A DNA stretch of 64,000 bases, taken from positions 29,222 through 93,221 of the forward strand of contig JAIXSZ010000010.1 in the NCBI GenBank assembly GCA_027484425.1, written 5' to 3'. Source of the DNA: Sphingobacteriales bacterium (GTDB taxonomy: Bacteria; Bacteroidota; Bacteroidia; Chitinophagales; Chitinophagaceae). The translations under genes and the position numbers were made by a program. Below the pieces are notes generated by a model, which was not told the DNA's origin, did no database searches, and saw nothing but the letters and a program-made list of their open reading frames with translations. This document shows, in pieces, positions 35,261-43,779 of this stretch (positions are counted from its first letter, which is position 1; each line of letters opens with the position of its first letter).

Positions 35261-36598
35261 TTATACCAGCTTAAAGCTCTCGATAAATTTAGTTGTAAAG
35301 TTTCCGTTGCGGAAATCTTCGTTTTTCATGAGTTGCAGGTGGAAGGGTATAGTTGTTTTTACACCTTCTATCACATACTCATTCAGGGCACGCTCCATAG
35401 TGTTTATAGCCTCTTCTCTTGTCTGTGCTACAGCTATAACTTTAGCTATCATAGAGTCGTAGTAAGGGGGTATTGTGTAGCCAGCATATATGTGCGAGTC
35501 TACCCGTACACCATGACCACCAGGAGTATGCAGGTTAGTAATTTTGCCTGGACATGGGCGGAAGTCATTGTATGGGTCTTCAGCGTTTATCCGGCATTCT
35601 ATGGCGTGAATTTTGGGTTCGTAGTTTTTACCGCTTATTGGTACACCAGCGGCTATTTTAATTTGCTCTTTTATAAGGTCGTAGCTTATTACTTCTTCTG
35701 TTACCCCATGTTCTACCTGTATACGGGTGTTCATTTCCATGAAGTAGAAGTTGCGGTGTTTGTCTACCAGAAACTCGATAGTACCTACACTTTCATAGTT
35801 GATAGCAGAAGCTGCTTTTATGGCGGCATCGCCCATCCGTTGCCTAAGCTCAGGAGTCATGAATGGTGAAGGAGATTCCTCTACCAGCTTTTGGTGTCTG
35901 CGCTGTATAGAGCAGTCGCGCTCACTAAGGTGGCAGACAGTACCAAACTGGTCGCCAGCAATTTGAATTTCGATATGGCGAGGTTCTTCAACGAACTTCT
36001 CCATGTATATACCATCATTCTTAAATGATGCTTTTGCCTCTATTTTAGCGGTGTTATAGGCATGCTCCAGTTCGTTTTCCTGCCACACTACTCTCATTCC
36101 TTTACCACCACCACCTGCTGTAGCTTTTATTATTACTGGATAGCCCATGTCGGCAGCTATCTTTTTGGCCTCCTCTACACTTTGTAGCAAACCCTCAGAT
36201 CCAGGTATTACCGGCACTCCGGCTTTTATCATGGTTTCTTTAGCGGTTATTTTGTCGCCCATTGCATTGATCATTGCAGGGGTAGGACCTATAAATTTGA
36301 TTTTATATTGCGCACATATCTCTGCAAAAGATGCATTTTCTGCCAGAAAGCCATAACCTGGGTGTATAGCATCTGCATTTGTGATTTCTGCAGCAGCCAT
36401 TATGTGTTGTACATTCAGGTAGGAGTCTGCGCTTTGAGGTTTGCCTATACATACTGCCTCATCTGCAAATCGCACATGTAGGCTTTCTTTATCGGCAGTA
36501 GAGTATACAGCTACTGTTTTGATACCCATTTCGCGGCAGGTACGTATGATGCGCAAAGCTATTTCGCCACGGTTGGCAATAAGTATTTTTCTAAACAC
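35261..36598 (-). CDS. accC: Acetyl-CoA carboxylase, biotin carboxylase subunit
   Basis: The 445-residue cytoplasmic enzyme carboxylates biotin on AccB with ATP and bicarbonate, the first step of fatty-acid synthesis. [26 protein letters not shown] opens the protein; the ATP-grasp glycine loop [51 protein letters not shown] and [15 protein letters not shown] are all present. Length is standard. It follows accB by about 100 bp on the same strand and forms an efp-accB-accC cluster. Confidence 0.97.
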   Translation of the reverse strand: MFRKILIANRGEIALRIIRTCREMGIKTVAVYSTADKESLHVRFADEAVCIGKPQSADSYLNVQHIMAAAEITNADAIHPGYGFLAENASFAEICAQYKIKFIGPTPAMINAMGDKITAKETMIKAGVPVIPGSEGLLQSVEEAKKIAADMGYPVIIKATAGGGGKGMRVVWQENELEHAYNTAKIEAKASFKNDGIYMEKFVEEPRHIEIQIAGDQFGTVCHLSERDCSIQRRHQKLVEESPSPFMTPELRQRMGDAAIKAASAINYESVGTIEFLVDKHRNFYFMEMNTRIQVEHGVTEEVISYDLIKEQIKIAAGVPISGKNYEPKIHAIECRINAEDPYNDFRPCPGKITNLHTPGGHGVRVDSHIYAGYTIPPYYDSMIAKVIAVAQTREEAINTMERALNEYVIEGVKTTIPFHLQLMKNEDFRNGNFTTKFIESFKLV

Positions 36599-36700
36599 TT
36601 TTTACGATTTAATGTAAAAGAATAAAACCACTATTTATTAAAAATGGCCTCATTGCAAGGCCATTTTTAAAATTATAACCTGCACTTACAGGAGCTGATA

Positions 36701-37192
36701 TTACATTGGTTCTACAATGAAAAGCGGCTGGTCGTATTCTACTGGTGTAGAATCGTCAGCTATTACTTTTATAATTCTACAGTTCATTTCACATTCTATT
36801 TCATTAAATAGCTTCATAGCCTCAATGATACAAAGTGTAGATCCTTTTTTTATTTCATCACCTACATTAACAAACACCGGTTTGTCGGGAGATGGGCTAC
36901 GATAAAATGTACCTATCATCGGCGACTTGATAGTGATGTGATTAGCATTGCTATCTCCCGATTGTGCTGGCTTTGGTGCTGCGGCAGGAGCTGAAGATTC
37001 AACAGTTGCTGGTACAACTGTAGGTGCTGCCATAATTTGTTGAACAGGAGCAGGTGCCATAACATACTGCTGTGGCTGACCAGTGAAATCTTGTTTGATG
37101 GTGATTTTAAAGTCACCTTCTTCGATGCTCAACTCACTGATATTTGACTTATTGATTGTTTTTATCAGTTCCTGAATTTGTTTGTACTCCAT
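36701..37192 (-). CDS. accB: Acetyl-CoA carboxylase biotin carboxyl carrier protein
   Basis: The 163-residue protein carries biotin on the Lys of CIIEAMKLFNEIE near residue 127. The N-terminal part (KQIQELIKTINKSNISELSIEEGDFKITIKQ) is the usual AccB start, and an Ala/Pro/Gln-rich flexible linker (MAAPTVVPATVESSAPAAAPKPA) precedes the biotinyl domain (IKSPMIGTFYRSPSPDKPVFV). It shuttles carboxyl groups from AccC to the carboxyltransferase. It sits between efp and accC. Confidence 0.97.
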   Translation of the reverse strand: MEYKQIQELIKTINKSNISELSIEEGDFKITIKQDFTGQPQQYVMAPAPVQQIMAAPTVVPATVESSAPAAAPKPAQSGDSNANHITIKSPMIGTFYRSPSPDKPVFVNVGDEIKKGSTLCIIEAMKLFNEIECEMNCRIIKVIADDSTPVEYDQPLFIVEPM

Positions 37193-37258
37193 GAGTATTG
37201 ATTTTATCGCATTAAGTAGATAAATGTTTTATAATAGTACCTTTAGATGAGCTGTAAA

Positions 37259-37825
37259 TTAAGATTTCACTCTTTCTATATACGCACCTGTTTTGCTATC
37301 AATACGTATAAGTTCATCGGCATTTACAAAAAGAGGTACCATAACAGTTGCACCTGTTTCCAGTGTTGCAGCTTTCATAGCTCTAGTAGCAGTATCACCT
37401 TTTACACCTGGTTCTGAATAGGTAACCATCAATGTTACATTTGGCGGAAGTTCTACACCCATTGGTACTTCAGTTTCTGTATTGAATACTACAAAACATT
37501 CTTGACCATCTTTGTAAAGTTCAGGGCGCTCAATCATATTTTCACTCAATACTATTTGTTCGAAAGTATTGTTGTCCATCAGGTTAAATCCTGCATCATC
37601 TTTATACAAAAACTGATAATTTCTACGCTCAACACGTACAGGGAAAATATTATCGCCAGAGTTCCAGGTATGTTCAATGGAGCGGTTGTTGTCTACACCT
37701 TTCAATTTTGCCCACACTTTAGCTGCCGCACGTGCAGTTTTGTTTTGTCCGAATTCTACTACTGAATAAAGGTTGCCATCGAGTTTTATTATCAACCCAT
37801 TACGCATGTCTGCTGTTGTAGCCAT
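37259..37825 (-). CDS. efp: Translation elongation factor P
   Basis: The 188-residue EF-P relieves ribosome stalling at polyproline. It has the KOW-like N-terminal domain (MATTADMRNGLIIKLDGNLYSVVEFGQ), the loop around KTARAAAKVWAKLKGVDNNRSIEHTW, and the two OB domains. The tip residue at the modification position lies in QNKTARAA; the Lys there, in place of the PGKG(x)A form, is an Bacteroidota-type variant (read from sequence, modification not known). The TACATTTG box is 26 bases upstream. Position first in efp-accB-accC is the common arrangement. Confidence 0.95.
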   Translation of the reverse strand: MATTADMRNGLIIKLDGNLYSVVEFGQNKTARAAAKVWAKLKGVDNNRSIEHTWNSGDNIFPVRVERRNYQFLYKDDAGFNLMDNNTFEQIVLSENMIERPELYKDGQECFVVFNTETEVPMGVELPPNVTLMVTYSEPGVKGDTATRAMKAATLETGATVMVPLFVNADELIRIDSKTGAYIERVKS

Positions 37826-37851
37826 GAAGATTTATATTTTTATATAGAGTG

Positions 37852-37859
37852 CAAATGTA
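37852..37859 (-). promoter_or_regulatory. -7 box (TACATTTG) of the efp-accB-accC cluster
   Basis: An exact TAnnTTTG match on the minus strand lies 26 bases before the efp ATG. The -33 position shows no clear TTTG. Confidence 0.6.
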
Positions 37860-37952
37860 ATCATAATACCCAAAATCTGAAATTAGTTACCCTAACCGCG
37901 CTACAATTTTATCATCTTTTAGAAAAATCACTACTAGTGAATAGTGGTAAAC

Positions 37953-37987
37953 AAAAAAAAGGTTGCTAAATTATTATCTAGCAACCT
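37953..37987 (-). terminator. Rho-independent terminator of the metalloprotease gene
   Basis: On the minus strand AGGTTGCTA and TAGCAACCT pair around a 10-base loop (37987-37960) and are followed by eight T residues (37960-37953). It lies just past the protease stop at 38010. Confidence 0.85.
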
Positions 37988-38009
37988 GATTATCAAAGTT
38001 AATTCCTTT

Positions 38010-40343
38010 TTAGTTTTTGATAAGACTACCTGTGTAGCTGTTAGTATAGCTGTTTATTTTATAGTAATATACACCAGATGGTAGATTTGTGGTAGAGATA
38101 ACGTTTACATTGCCAGATGTAAGCATTTCATTTTTAACTTCTCTTCCATCTGCGGTATATAACCTGAATGTGAGATTGCTTTGCCCTACAAGCTCAACAG
38201 TAGAAATGAATAATTCGTTTTGAGTAGGATTTGGGTAAATGTAAATAGGAGAGTTGTTATTATTTACATCTTGTACATTAGAGATAGCTAGGTTGCTAGG
38301 GTAAAAACCGGTACCACCGCCAGATAAATTTGTCATTTTCATGCTTGCAAAATAGGTGCTATCAGTAGAAGAAAATGTCCAGTTGGAAGTAGATGAGGTG
38401 CTGGCGTAAGAATAGATACTAAAACTGCTGGAGGTAGCTGATGTGAAACTATTGGCAGGGTTAGGGTCGATAGGGTTGTTTACCTTATACATTTTGTAGC
38501 TATTAAGTGGAGTAGCGCCTGGGTGGCTACCACTTACATCGGCTGTATCTTTAGCAAGGAATGGGAAAAACACCTCTACTGGCGTGGTAATAGTAGCTGT
38601 ACCTGTTGGTGTGATATTCCAATATCTGCGCATAGCTATATTAGCACCTGTAGTAGATACGCCAGCGGTGCCGGTGGGGAAGATGGCTGTAACACCAGTG
38701 CCTGCACCATAGCCAGATATAGTGCCGGTGGTAACAGCAAAACCAGTTGTATCGAGGTTACCTATGTTGTTACCATTTTTTATGACTTTGAGCACCAGTG
38801 TGTCGTCGTCGTGAGTTGCAGAGCTATTGTCTTTCCAGTAATAAGTAGTAGATACTCCACCAACAACATTAGTGCACTCACGGTTGGCAGTTATTGTTCT
38901 GTTTGTAACGGACAAGGCTTTGCTAGGGAAGAAGACCTCGCCACAGGTAGTTGAGAATTTACTGAATATGAATTTTCTTATGGTGTCACCGGGTTGTTTT
39001 CCAAAACCATTTGAAAAATTGACACCTACCCCAGATACCAGGTGGCAATAACTCATTATAGTACCACCAGCAGTAGGGTAGAGTGGAGATGGGTTAGGGC
39101 AGCTACCTTCGAGTGTGTAACATTTGTCAATAGCTGTGTTTCTTGCAGGGTGATTCCAGCAACAAGCATGAGTGTGTGGAGAGCCTACCATGTGGCCCAT
39201 TTCATGTGTAGCTACAAGTACATTAGAACTGTAAGTAGGGAAGTTAACAACGCCAGAATTACTGATGTTGATGTATCCGTAAGGGCCTCCAGAATCAGAT
39301 GTGCGATAGGAGCTGCACATAGACCTTAGCCAGGCTACACCGCCCAATGCACCATAACCAGAATTGAACTTTGACGAAAACAGCAAGGCAACGTCGCAAC
39401 CATGCATTACATTTTTCGTCTGCCAACCGAATTTTTTCAAAAATCTTATTGACAAGGCACTAGTGATAGTCTGGTAAACGTCAGTAGCAGTATTGACCTG
39501 CACATATTTCAGCACTATTGGTATACCTTCATTTCTGTAAATAACACTTTGGTTGTTGAAAAGGGCAGTAAGGAAGTTGGTAACATTGGTAGTGCTAGAG
39601 CCCTTTGTTTGGTATGTAGAATAATCGCCCACCTCATATACCCTTACTTCTGTGCAGCTATTGTATACTTTATTATTCAGGAAAGTTGAAGTTGGTTTTT
39701 CGGCAGCTTCTCTTAATTCTGGAAGTTGGTCGGCGTCGCAACCAGGTAGGTTTTCGGGGTTTTTGATGTCGTGGTCATTATATAGAACGTAATGTAGGTT
39801 TCTATTGAAAGATTCGCCCACCATAGTGTTAGCTACCAATACATAATTACCTTTTCCAGGAATAGAAAACATACCATAAACCTCGTTGTTGAAAAATGAG
39901 AAGGCAGCTAAGGAGCCTTTTTCGCCTTTCACTATTCCTCTGTAATACAGTCCGGGGGTGTATGCTACTTTCTTATCGGTATTGTTTTCGCCCATTTCAT
40001 GTACCTGAAAATCATTTGTAAGGAAGTTGTATTGAGAAAGTTCAAGTGTAAAACTTCCACCACCCACAGCAGGAAAGGAGAGTGATATGGCAGTATTGTT
40101 GTTTGCTAAAAACTGTGAAAGTTTGGTATAATCTATTAAAAGAGGTTCAGCATCTTCTACTTTTTGTAAAAGGGCCGATTTATCAAAATTTCGGTCTGAA
40201 TTCCAAATGTCATTTACTGGAACAAATTTGTTGGTCTGTTTGATTCGAGCGATAAAAGCATCCATTGCTTTTTCTTCAGCAAACAGAGATGTAGGCAATA
40301 ATAGGATTGCCAAAAGCAATTGAAGTAAAGTCTTTTTGTTCAT
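38010..40343 (-). CDS. Secreted zinc metalloprotease (reprolysin-like) with type IX secretion tail
   Basis: The 777-residue protein has a signal peptide (MNKKTLLQLLLAILLLPTSLFA), a propeptide-like region to about residue 230, and a catalytic domain with the metzincin zinc motif HEMGHMVGSPH near residue 383, the three His being ligands. The Met-turn candidate is TIMSYCHL. From about residue 705 the C-terminal 75 residues (IYPNPTQNELFIS...GVYYYKINSY) are a type-A type IX secretion sorting domain, cut off on export to the surface. Between the two lies a beta-rich Thr/Gly region. It should degrade proteins outside the cell. It stands alone with its own TATATTTG box and terminator. Confidence 0.93.
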   Translation of the reverse strand: MNKKTLLQLLLAILLLPTSLFAEEKAMDAFIARIKQTNKFVPVNDIWNSDRNFDKSALLQKVEDAEPLLIDYTKLSQFLANNNTAISLSFPAVGGGSFTLELSQYNFLTNDFQVHEMGENNTDKKVAYTPGLYYRGIVKGEKGSLAAFSFFNNEVYGMFSIPGKGNYVLVANTMVGESFNRNLHYVLYNDHDIKNPENLPGCDADQLPELREAAEKPTSTFLNNKVYNSCTEVRVYEVGDYSTYQTKGSSTTNVTNFLTALFNNQSVIYRNEGIPIVLKYVQVNTATDVYQTITSALSIRFLKKFGWQTKNVMHGCDVALLFSSKFNSGYGALGGVAWLRSMCSSYRTSDSGGPYGYINISNSGVVNFPTYSSNVLVATHEMGHMVGSPHTHACCWNHPARNTAIDKCYTLEGSCPNPSPLYPTAGGTIMSYCHLVSGVGVNFSNGFGKQPGDTIRKFIFSKFSTTCGEVFFPSKALSVTNRTITANRECTNVVGGVSTTYYWKDNSSATHDDDTLVLKVIKNGNNIGNLDTTGFAVTTGTISGYGAGTGVTAIFPTGTAGVSTTGANIAMRRYWNITPTGTATITTPVEVFFPFLAKDTADVSGSHPGATPLNSYKMYKVNNPIDPNPANSFTSATSSSFSIYSYASTSSTSNWTFSSTDSTYFASMKMTNLSGGGTGFYPSNLAISNVQDVNNNNSPIYIYPNPTQNELFISTVELVGQSNLTFRLYTADGREVKNEMLTSGNVNVISTTNLPSGVYYYKINSYTNSYTGSLIKN

Positions 40344-40384
40344 AAAAATTGATAAACTTTCTATTTTAACAGATTAGTTACAAG

Positions 40385-40392
40385 CAAATATA
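40385..40392 (-). promoter_or_regulatory. -7 box (TATATTTG) of the metalloprotease gene
   Basis: An exact TAnnTTTG match on the minus strand, 41 bases before the ATG at 40343. Confidence 0.55.
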
Positions 40393-40562
40393 CGTATATA
40401 CAGCTATTATAGTTGAGGTTGTTGGTTACGGTGTTGTCGGATAAATGTAATTTTTTGTTTTCAAGAATATTTCTCGTGAAAATCTGGATAAAAGATAATT
40501 TCAGTTACTTTTTGTCATCAATTATATAAAACAAACGTATGGTGATTGAAGTACTGTATGTT

Positions 40563-40591
40563 TTTGCAAAACAGTATTTCACTTACATTTG
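40563..40591 (+). promoter_or_regulatory. Promoter of the PBP1A-like gene (TTTG-N17-TACATTTG)
   Basis: TTTG at 40563-40566 and TACATTTG at 40584-40591 are 17 bases apart. The TTG codon at 40598 follows the box after six bases, the same distance as the ATG of dnaG from its identical box. Confidence 0.65.
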
Positions 40592-40597
40592 CATACA

Positions 40598-42874
40598 TTG
40601 AAAACACAAATCAACAATTCGGAGCAAGCGACTGGTAAAACCAGGCGATACATACGCAGACTTTGGTACTCATTCATATCCATTCTGGTAGCCATTGTGC
40701 TTTTGGTAGTAGGCATTGAGAACGGTATGGTAGGCTATATGCCCTCGCTGGCTGAGCTAGAAAACCCTCAGAGTGCGGTGTCATCAGAGGTGCTAGCAGT
40801 AGATGGGACATTGCTGGGTAGGTATTATGTGCTAGATAGATCAAACAGCAGATTCGATGAAATATCTCCCAACATTATCAATGCACTGTTGGCTACTGAA
40901 GATGCCCGTTTTTATGATCATGCTGGTATAGACCCAGTGGCGACTATTGCTATTCCCTTTTATGTGTTAATGCACAAAAAGCGTGGCTCTTCTACCATTA
41001 CCCAGCAGCTTGCCAAAAACCTTTTTCCGCGAAAAAGCGAAAGCGTTTTTACCCTGCCTTTCATGAAGTTGAAAGAGTGGGTATTGGCAGTAAAGCTGGA
41101 GAGAAATCTTACAAAACAAGAAATTATCACGTTATATCTTAACACTGTTCCTTTTGGTGATAATGTTTATGGTATTAAAAATGCGTCACTAACATTCTAC
41201 AACAAAACCCCCGACAACGTAAACATAGACGAAGCAGCAGTATTGGTAGGTATGCTAAAAGCAAACTCTACTTATAACCCACGTACTCGTCCTAAACGAG
41301 CTAAAGAGCGTAGGAATGTGGTGCTAGAGCAGATGCACAAGTACAATTACATTACGGAAGCCCAATTAGAAACGCTTAAGTCGCAGGAAACGCCACTAGA
41401 CTATCACAAAATTGACTATCATGATGGTATAGCGCCTTATTTCAGACAGGTAGTAGAGCAGTATGTGAAGCAAGCGTGCAAAGACCTCAAAAAGCCCGAT
41501 GGCACCAATTATGACATTTATAAAGACGGGCTGAAGATATACACAACTATAGACATGAGGATGCAGCGCTATGCTGAAGAAGCAGTTCAAGAGCATCTTA
41601 CCATTCTACAGAAGCAGTTTGTAGCACAGCCGGGCTATGTAGATGGTGCTGTGTGGAAGCGCAAAGGGAATGTGCAGACGATATTGAACAATGCTATAAA
41701 GGCAAGTGACAGGTATCAGATGCTGCGTAATCAAGACAAAAGTGAAAAGGCGGCAATAGCCGAAATGGCCAAGCCTATAAAAATGAAAGTTTTTGCTTGG
41801 AACAGTAAGCGCACCATAGATACTTTCATGAGCCCAATTGACTCTATAAAATATATGAAATTATTCCTGCAGGCAGGGTTTATGGCTATGGATCCGTTTA
41901 CCGGAGAGGTGAAAGCGTGGGTAGGCGGTATCGACCACAACTTTTTTATGTATGACCACGTCAATATCAATACGAAAAGGCAGGTAGGTTCTACCATTAA
42001 ACCATTGTTGTATTCTTTTGCAATAGATAATGGCTTCTCGCCTTGTGGTATAGTGTCTACAGCGCCTCAGGAATTTCCGAATATGGAGACACCCTATGAT
42101 GCTGGTGGGTCTGATGAAGGTGATATAATGATGATGACTGCTTTGGCTAAGTCTATTAATAATGCGGCATTGTACATACTAAAGCAAGTTGGTATTGAGC
42201 CTTTTATAGATTTTGCACATAAGTGCGGCATTACTAGTAGAATGGATGCTTTTCCGTCTGTAGCATTGGGTGTGTCTGATATTTCTTTGTTTGAGATGCT
42301 GGGCGCTTATAGTATGTTTCCTAATGGAGGTATGCACACCGACCCTTACTTCCTGATAAAAATTGAAGACAAAAACGGTATGCCCGTAAAAAGTTTTGCT
42401 GCGAAACAGAAGGAACTCATCAATAGCAATACAGCGTTCAAGATGGTGAAAATGATGAGAGGTGTAGTGAATGCGGGCACCGGTGGGCGCCTTAGGTACA
42501 GGTATGGTATACACAACGATGTAGCTGGTAAAACAGGTACTACCAATAATCAAGCAGATGCTTGGTTTATAGGTTATACGCCACAGTTGCTAGCAGGCTC
42601 ATGGGTGGGGTGTGATGATAGAGAGTTTCGCTTCCGTAGCGAGCGGTTGGGGCAGGGTGCTGCTGCTGCACTACCCATCTGGGCCTACTTTATGAGGCGT
42701 GTTTATGCTGATAGTAAAACCGGTATCGACCCCAATAAAAGGTTTGAACAACCGGCTGGTTTTGATGACTGTCAGGCTGATGCAACCATGCTCGATGGGG
42801 TAAAGCAAACAGACAATCCGGATAGCGACATAGAAGAAACCTTCAGACGGCCAGCAGTAGATGTTGACGAGTGA
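40598..42874 (+). CDS. Class A penicillin-binding protein (PBP1A-type)
   Basis: The bifunctional wall enzyme has an N-terminal membrane helix (about residues 20-40), a GT51 transglycosylase domain with the catalytic Glu in ATEDARFYDHAG near residue 100 and STITQQLAKNLF, and a transpeptidase domain with GSTIKP (active Ser near 464), SINNAAL and KTGTTNN (near 644). It polymerises and cross-links peptidoglycan outside the inner membrane. There is no ATG before the membrane helix, so the start must be non-ATG. I chose TTG at 40598; TTG at 40589 overlaps the promoter box and is less likely. It is 758 residues from here, normal for the family. A terminator follows at 42908. Confidence 0.93.
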   Translation: MKTQINNSEQATGKTRRYIRRLWYSFISILVAIVLLVVGIENGMVGYMPSLAELENPQSAVSSEVLAVDGTLLGRYYVLDRSNSRFDEISPNIINALLATEDARFYDHAGIDPVATIAIPFYVLMHKKRGSSTITQQLAKNLFPRKSESVFTLPFMKLKEWVLAVKLERNLTKQEIITLYLNTVPFGDNVYGIKNASLTFYNKTPDNVNIDEAAVLVGMLKANSTYNPRTRPKRAKERRNVVLEQMHKYNYITEAQLETLKSQETPLDYHKIDYHDGIAPYFRQVVEQYVKQACKDLKKPDGTNYDIYKDGLKIYTTIDMRMQRYAEEAVQEHLTILQKQFVAQPGYVDGAVWKRKGNVQTILNNAIKASDRYQMLRNQDKSEKAAIAEMAKPIKMKVFAWNSKRTIDTFMSPIDSIKYMKLFLQAGFMAMDPFTGEVKAWVGGIDHNFFMYDHVNINTKRQVGSTIKPLLYSFAIDNGFSPCGIVSTAPQEFPNMETPYDAGGSDEGDIMMMTALAKSINNAALYILKQVGIEPFIDFAHKCGITSRMDAFPSVALGVSDISLFEMLGAYSMFPNGGMHTDPYFLIKIEDKNGMPVKSFAAKQKELINSNTAFKMVKMMRGVVNAGTGGRLRYRYGIHNDVAGKTGTTNNQADAWFIGYTPQLLAGSWVGCDDREFRFRSERLGQGAAAALPIWAYFMRRVYADSKTGIDPNKRFEQPAGFDDCQADATMLDGVKQTDNPDSDIEETFRRPAVDVDE

Positions 42875-42907
42875 TAATGGTTTATAGATATGACTTGATA
42901 ACGAAAA

Positions 42908-42939
42908 AATGCCTGAGTGATTTTATCATCTCAGGCATT
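42908..42939. terminator. Bidirectional terminator between PBP and batE
   Basis: AATGCCTGAG and CTCAGGCATT pair around a 12-base loop. On the minus strand a TTTTTT run follows; on the plus strand TTTTT follows after four bases. It can serve both convergent genes. Confidence 0.8.
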
Positions 42940-43029
42940 ACTGTTTTTATAGAAATACTGTTGTGTTATTGTAGGTATAAACTGATCAGAAGTATCGATT
43001 AGAAAAAGACGATAGCAAAGTTTTGGAGG

Positions 43030-43779
43030 TTAAATCTTTTCGATTTGTGACACTAATACCCAACCTGATCTGCTATCTGGTAAACTCACTTCAACCCAGT
43101 TGCCGTTTTGGCTTAAAACCTGTACCGACGTACCTTCTGGTATCAATGCAATTGGTTTTCCTTTTTGTAATTCATTCATTAATGGTGCATCATTTTCCAT
43201 AACTATTGCACCATTAAAGTGCGTATAATTGCGAGATGACTTGTAGCAGAATATCAAGAAAATTGCACAGATAAAACCACTTATTCCGGGCAGTTGGACT
43301 GGTAATCTGTTACCCCATGAAGTATACTTTCTTATCCACAAAACAATGATGGAAATAATGAACAACAATAATGCTGCAATGGCCCATAAAGAAGCATTGG
43401 TATGAGCTGTGATAGCTTTCCACCAAGTTACAAAAAATATGTCCTCAGCTGGTTGTGTATGATTGTTGATACGAGCATGAGTGATGGCTAAGTTATCTTG
43501 CGCGTCTGAATACGAAGGGTTTATTCTTAGTGCCCGTTCATAGTTAAGCACAGCAAGTGCTATGCGGTTCAATCGATAATATACATTGCCCAGATTGTAG
43601 TATAACTCTGCATTGTGAGGCTTGCTTGCTGCAACTAGCTCAAAGTAATGGGCAGCGCTATCATATTGTTTTTGTAAGTAGAAGGAAGTTGCTTTTTTCC
43701 AATGCGAATTATTGTCACCTGCATAACTGCTGAGGGTCATGAGCAAAAACAAAGCCGATATTCCTATTAATTTGTTCAT
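43030..43779 (-). CDS. BatE-like TPR/SH3 protein
   Basis: The 249-residue protein has a signal peptide, TPR repeats (HYFELVAASKPHNAELYYNLGNVYYRLNRIALAVLNYERALRINPSYSDAQDNLA), two or three membrane segments (ALLLFIISIIVLWI and FICAIFLIFCY), and a C-terminal SH3-like domain (ALIPEGTSVQVLSQNGNWVEVSLPDSRSGWV). This domain order matches BatE of the aerotolerance (Bat) operon in Bacteroidota. The start codon overlaps the batD stop in an ATGA, so the two are translationally coupled. The other bat genes (batA-C) are not here. The role is envelope-associated but not biochemically defined. Confidence 0.88.
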   Translation of the reverse strand: MNKLIGISALFLLMTLSSYAGDNNSHWKKATSFYLQKQYDSAAHYFELVAASKPHNAELYYNLGNVYYRLNRIALAVLNYERALRINPSYSDAQDNLAITHARINNHTQPAEDIFFVTWWKAITAHTNASLWAIAALLLFIISIIVLWIRKYTSWGNRLPVQLPGISGFICAIFLIFCYKSSRNYTHFNGAIVMENDAPLMNELQKGKPIALIPEGTSVQVLSQNGNWVEVSLPDSRSGWVLVSQIEKI

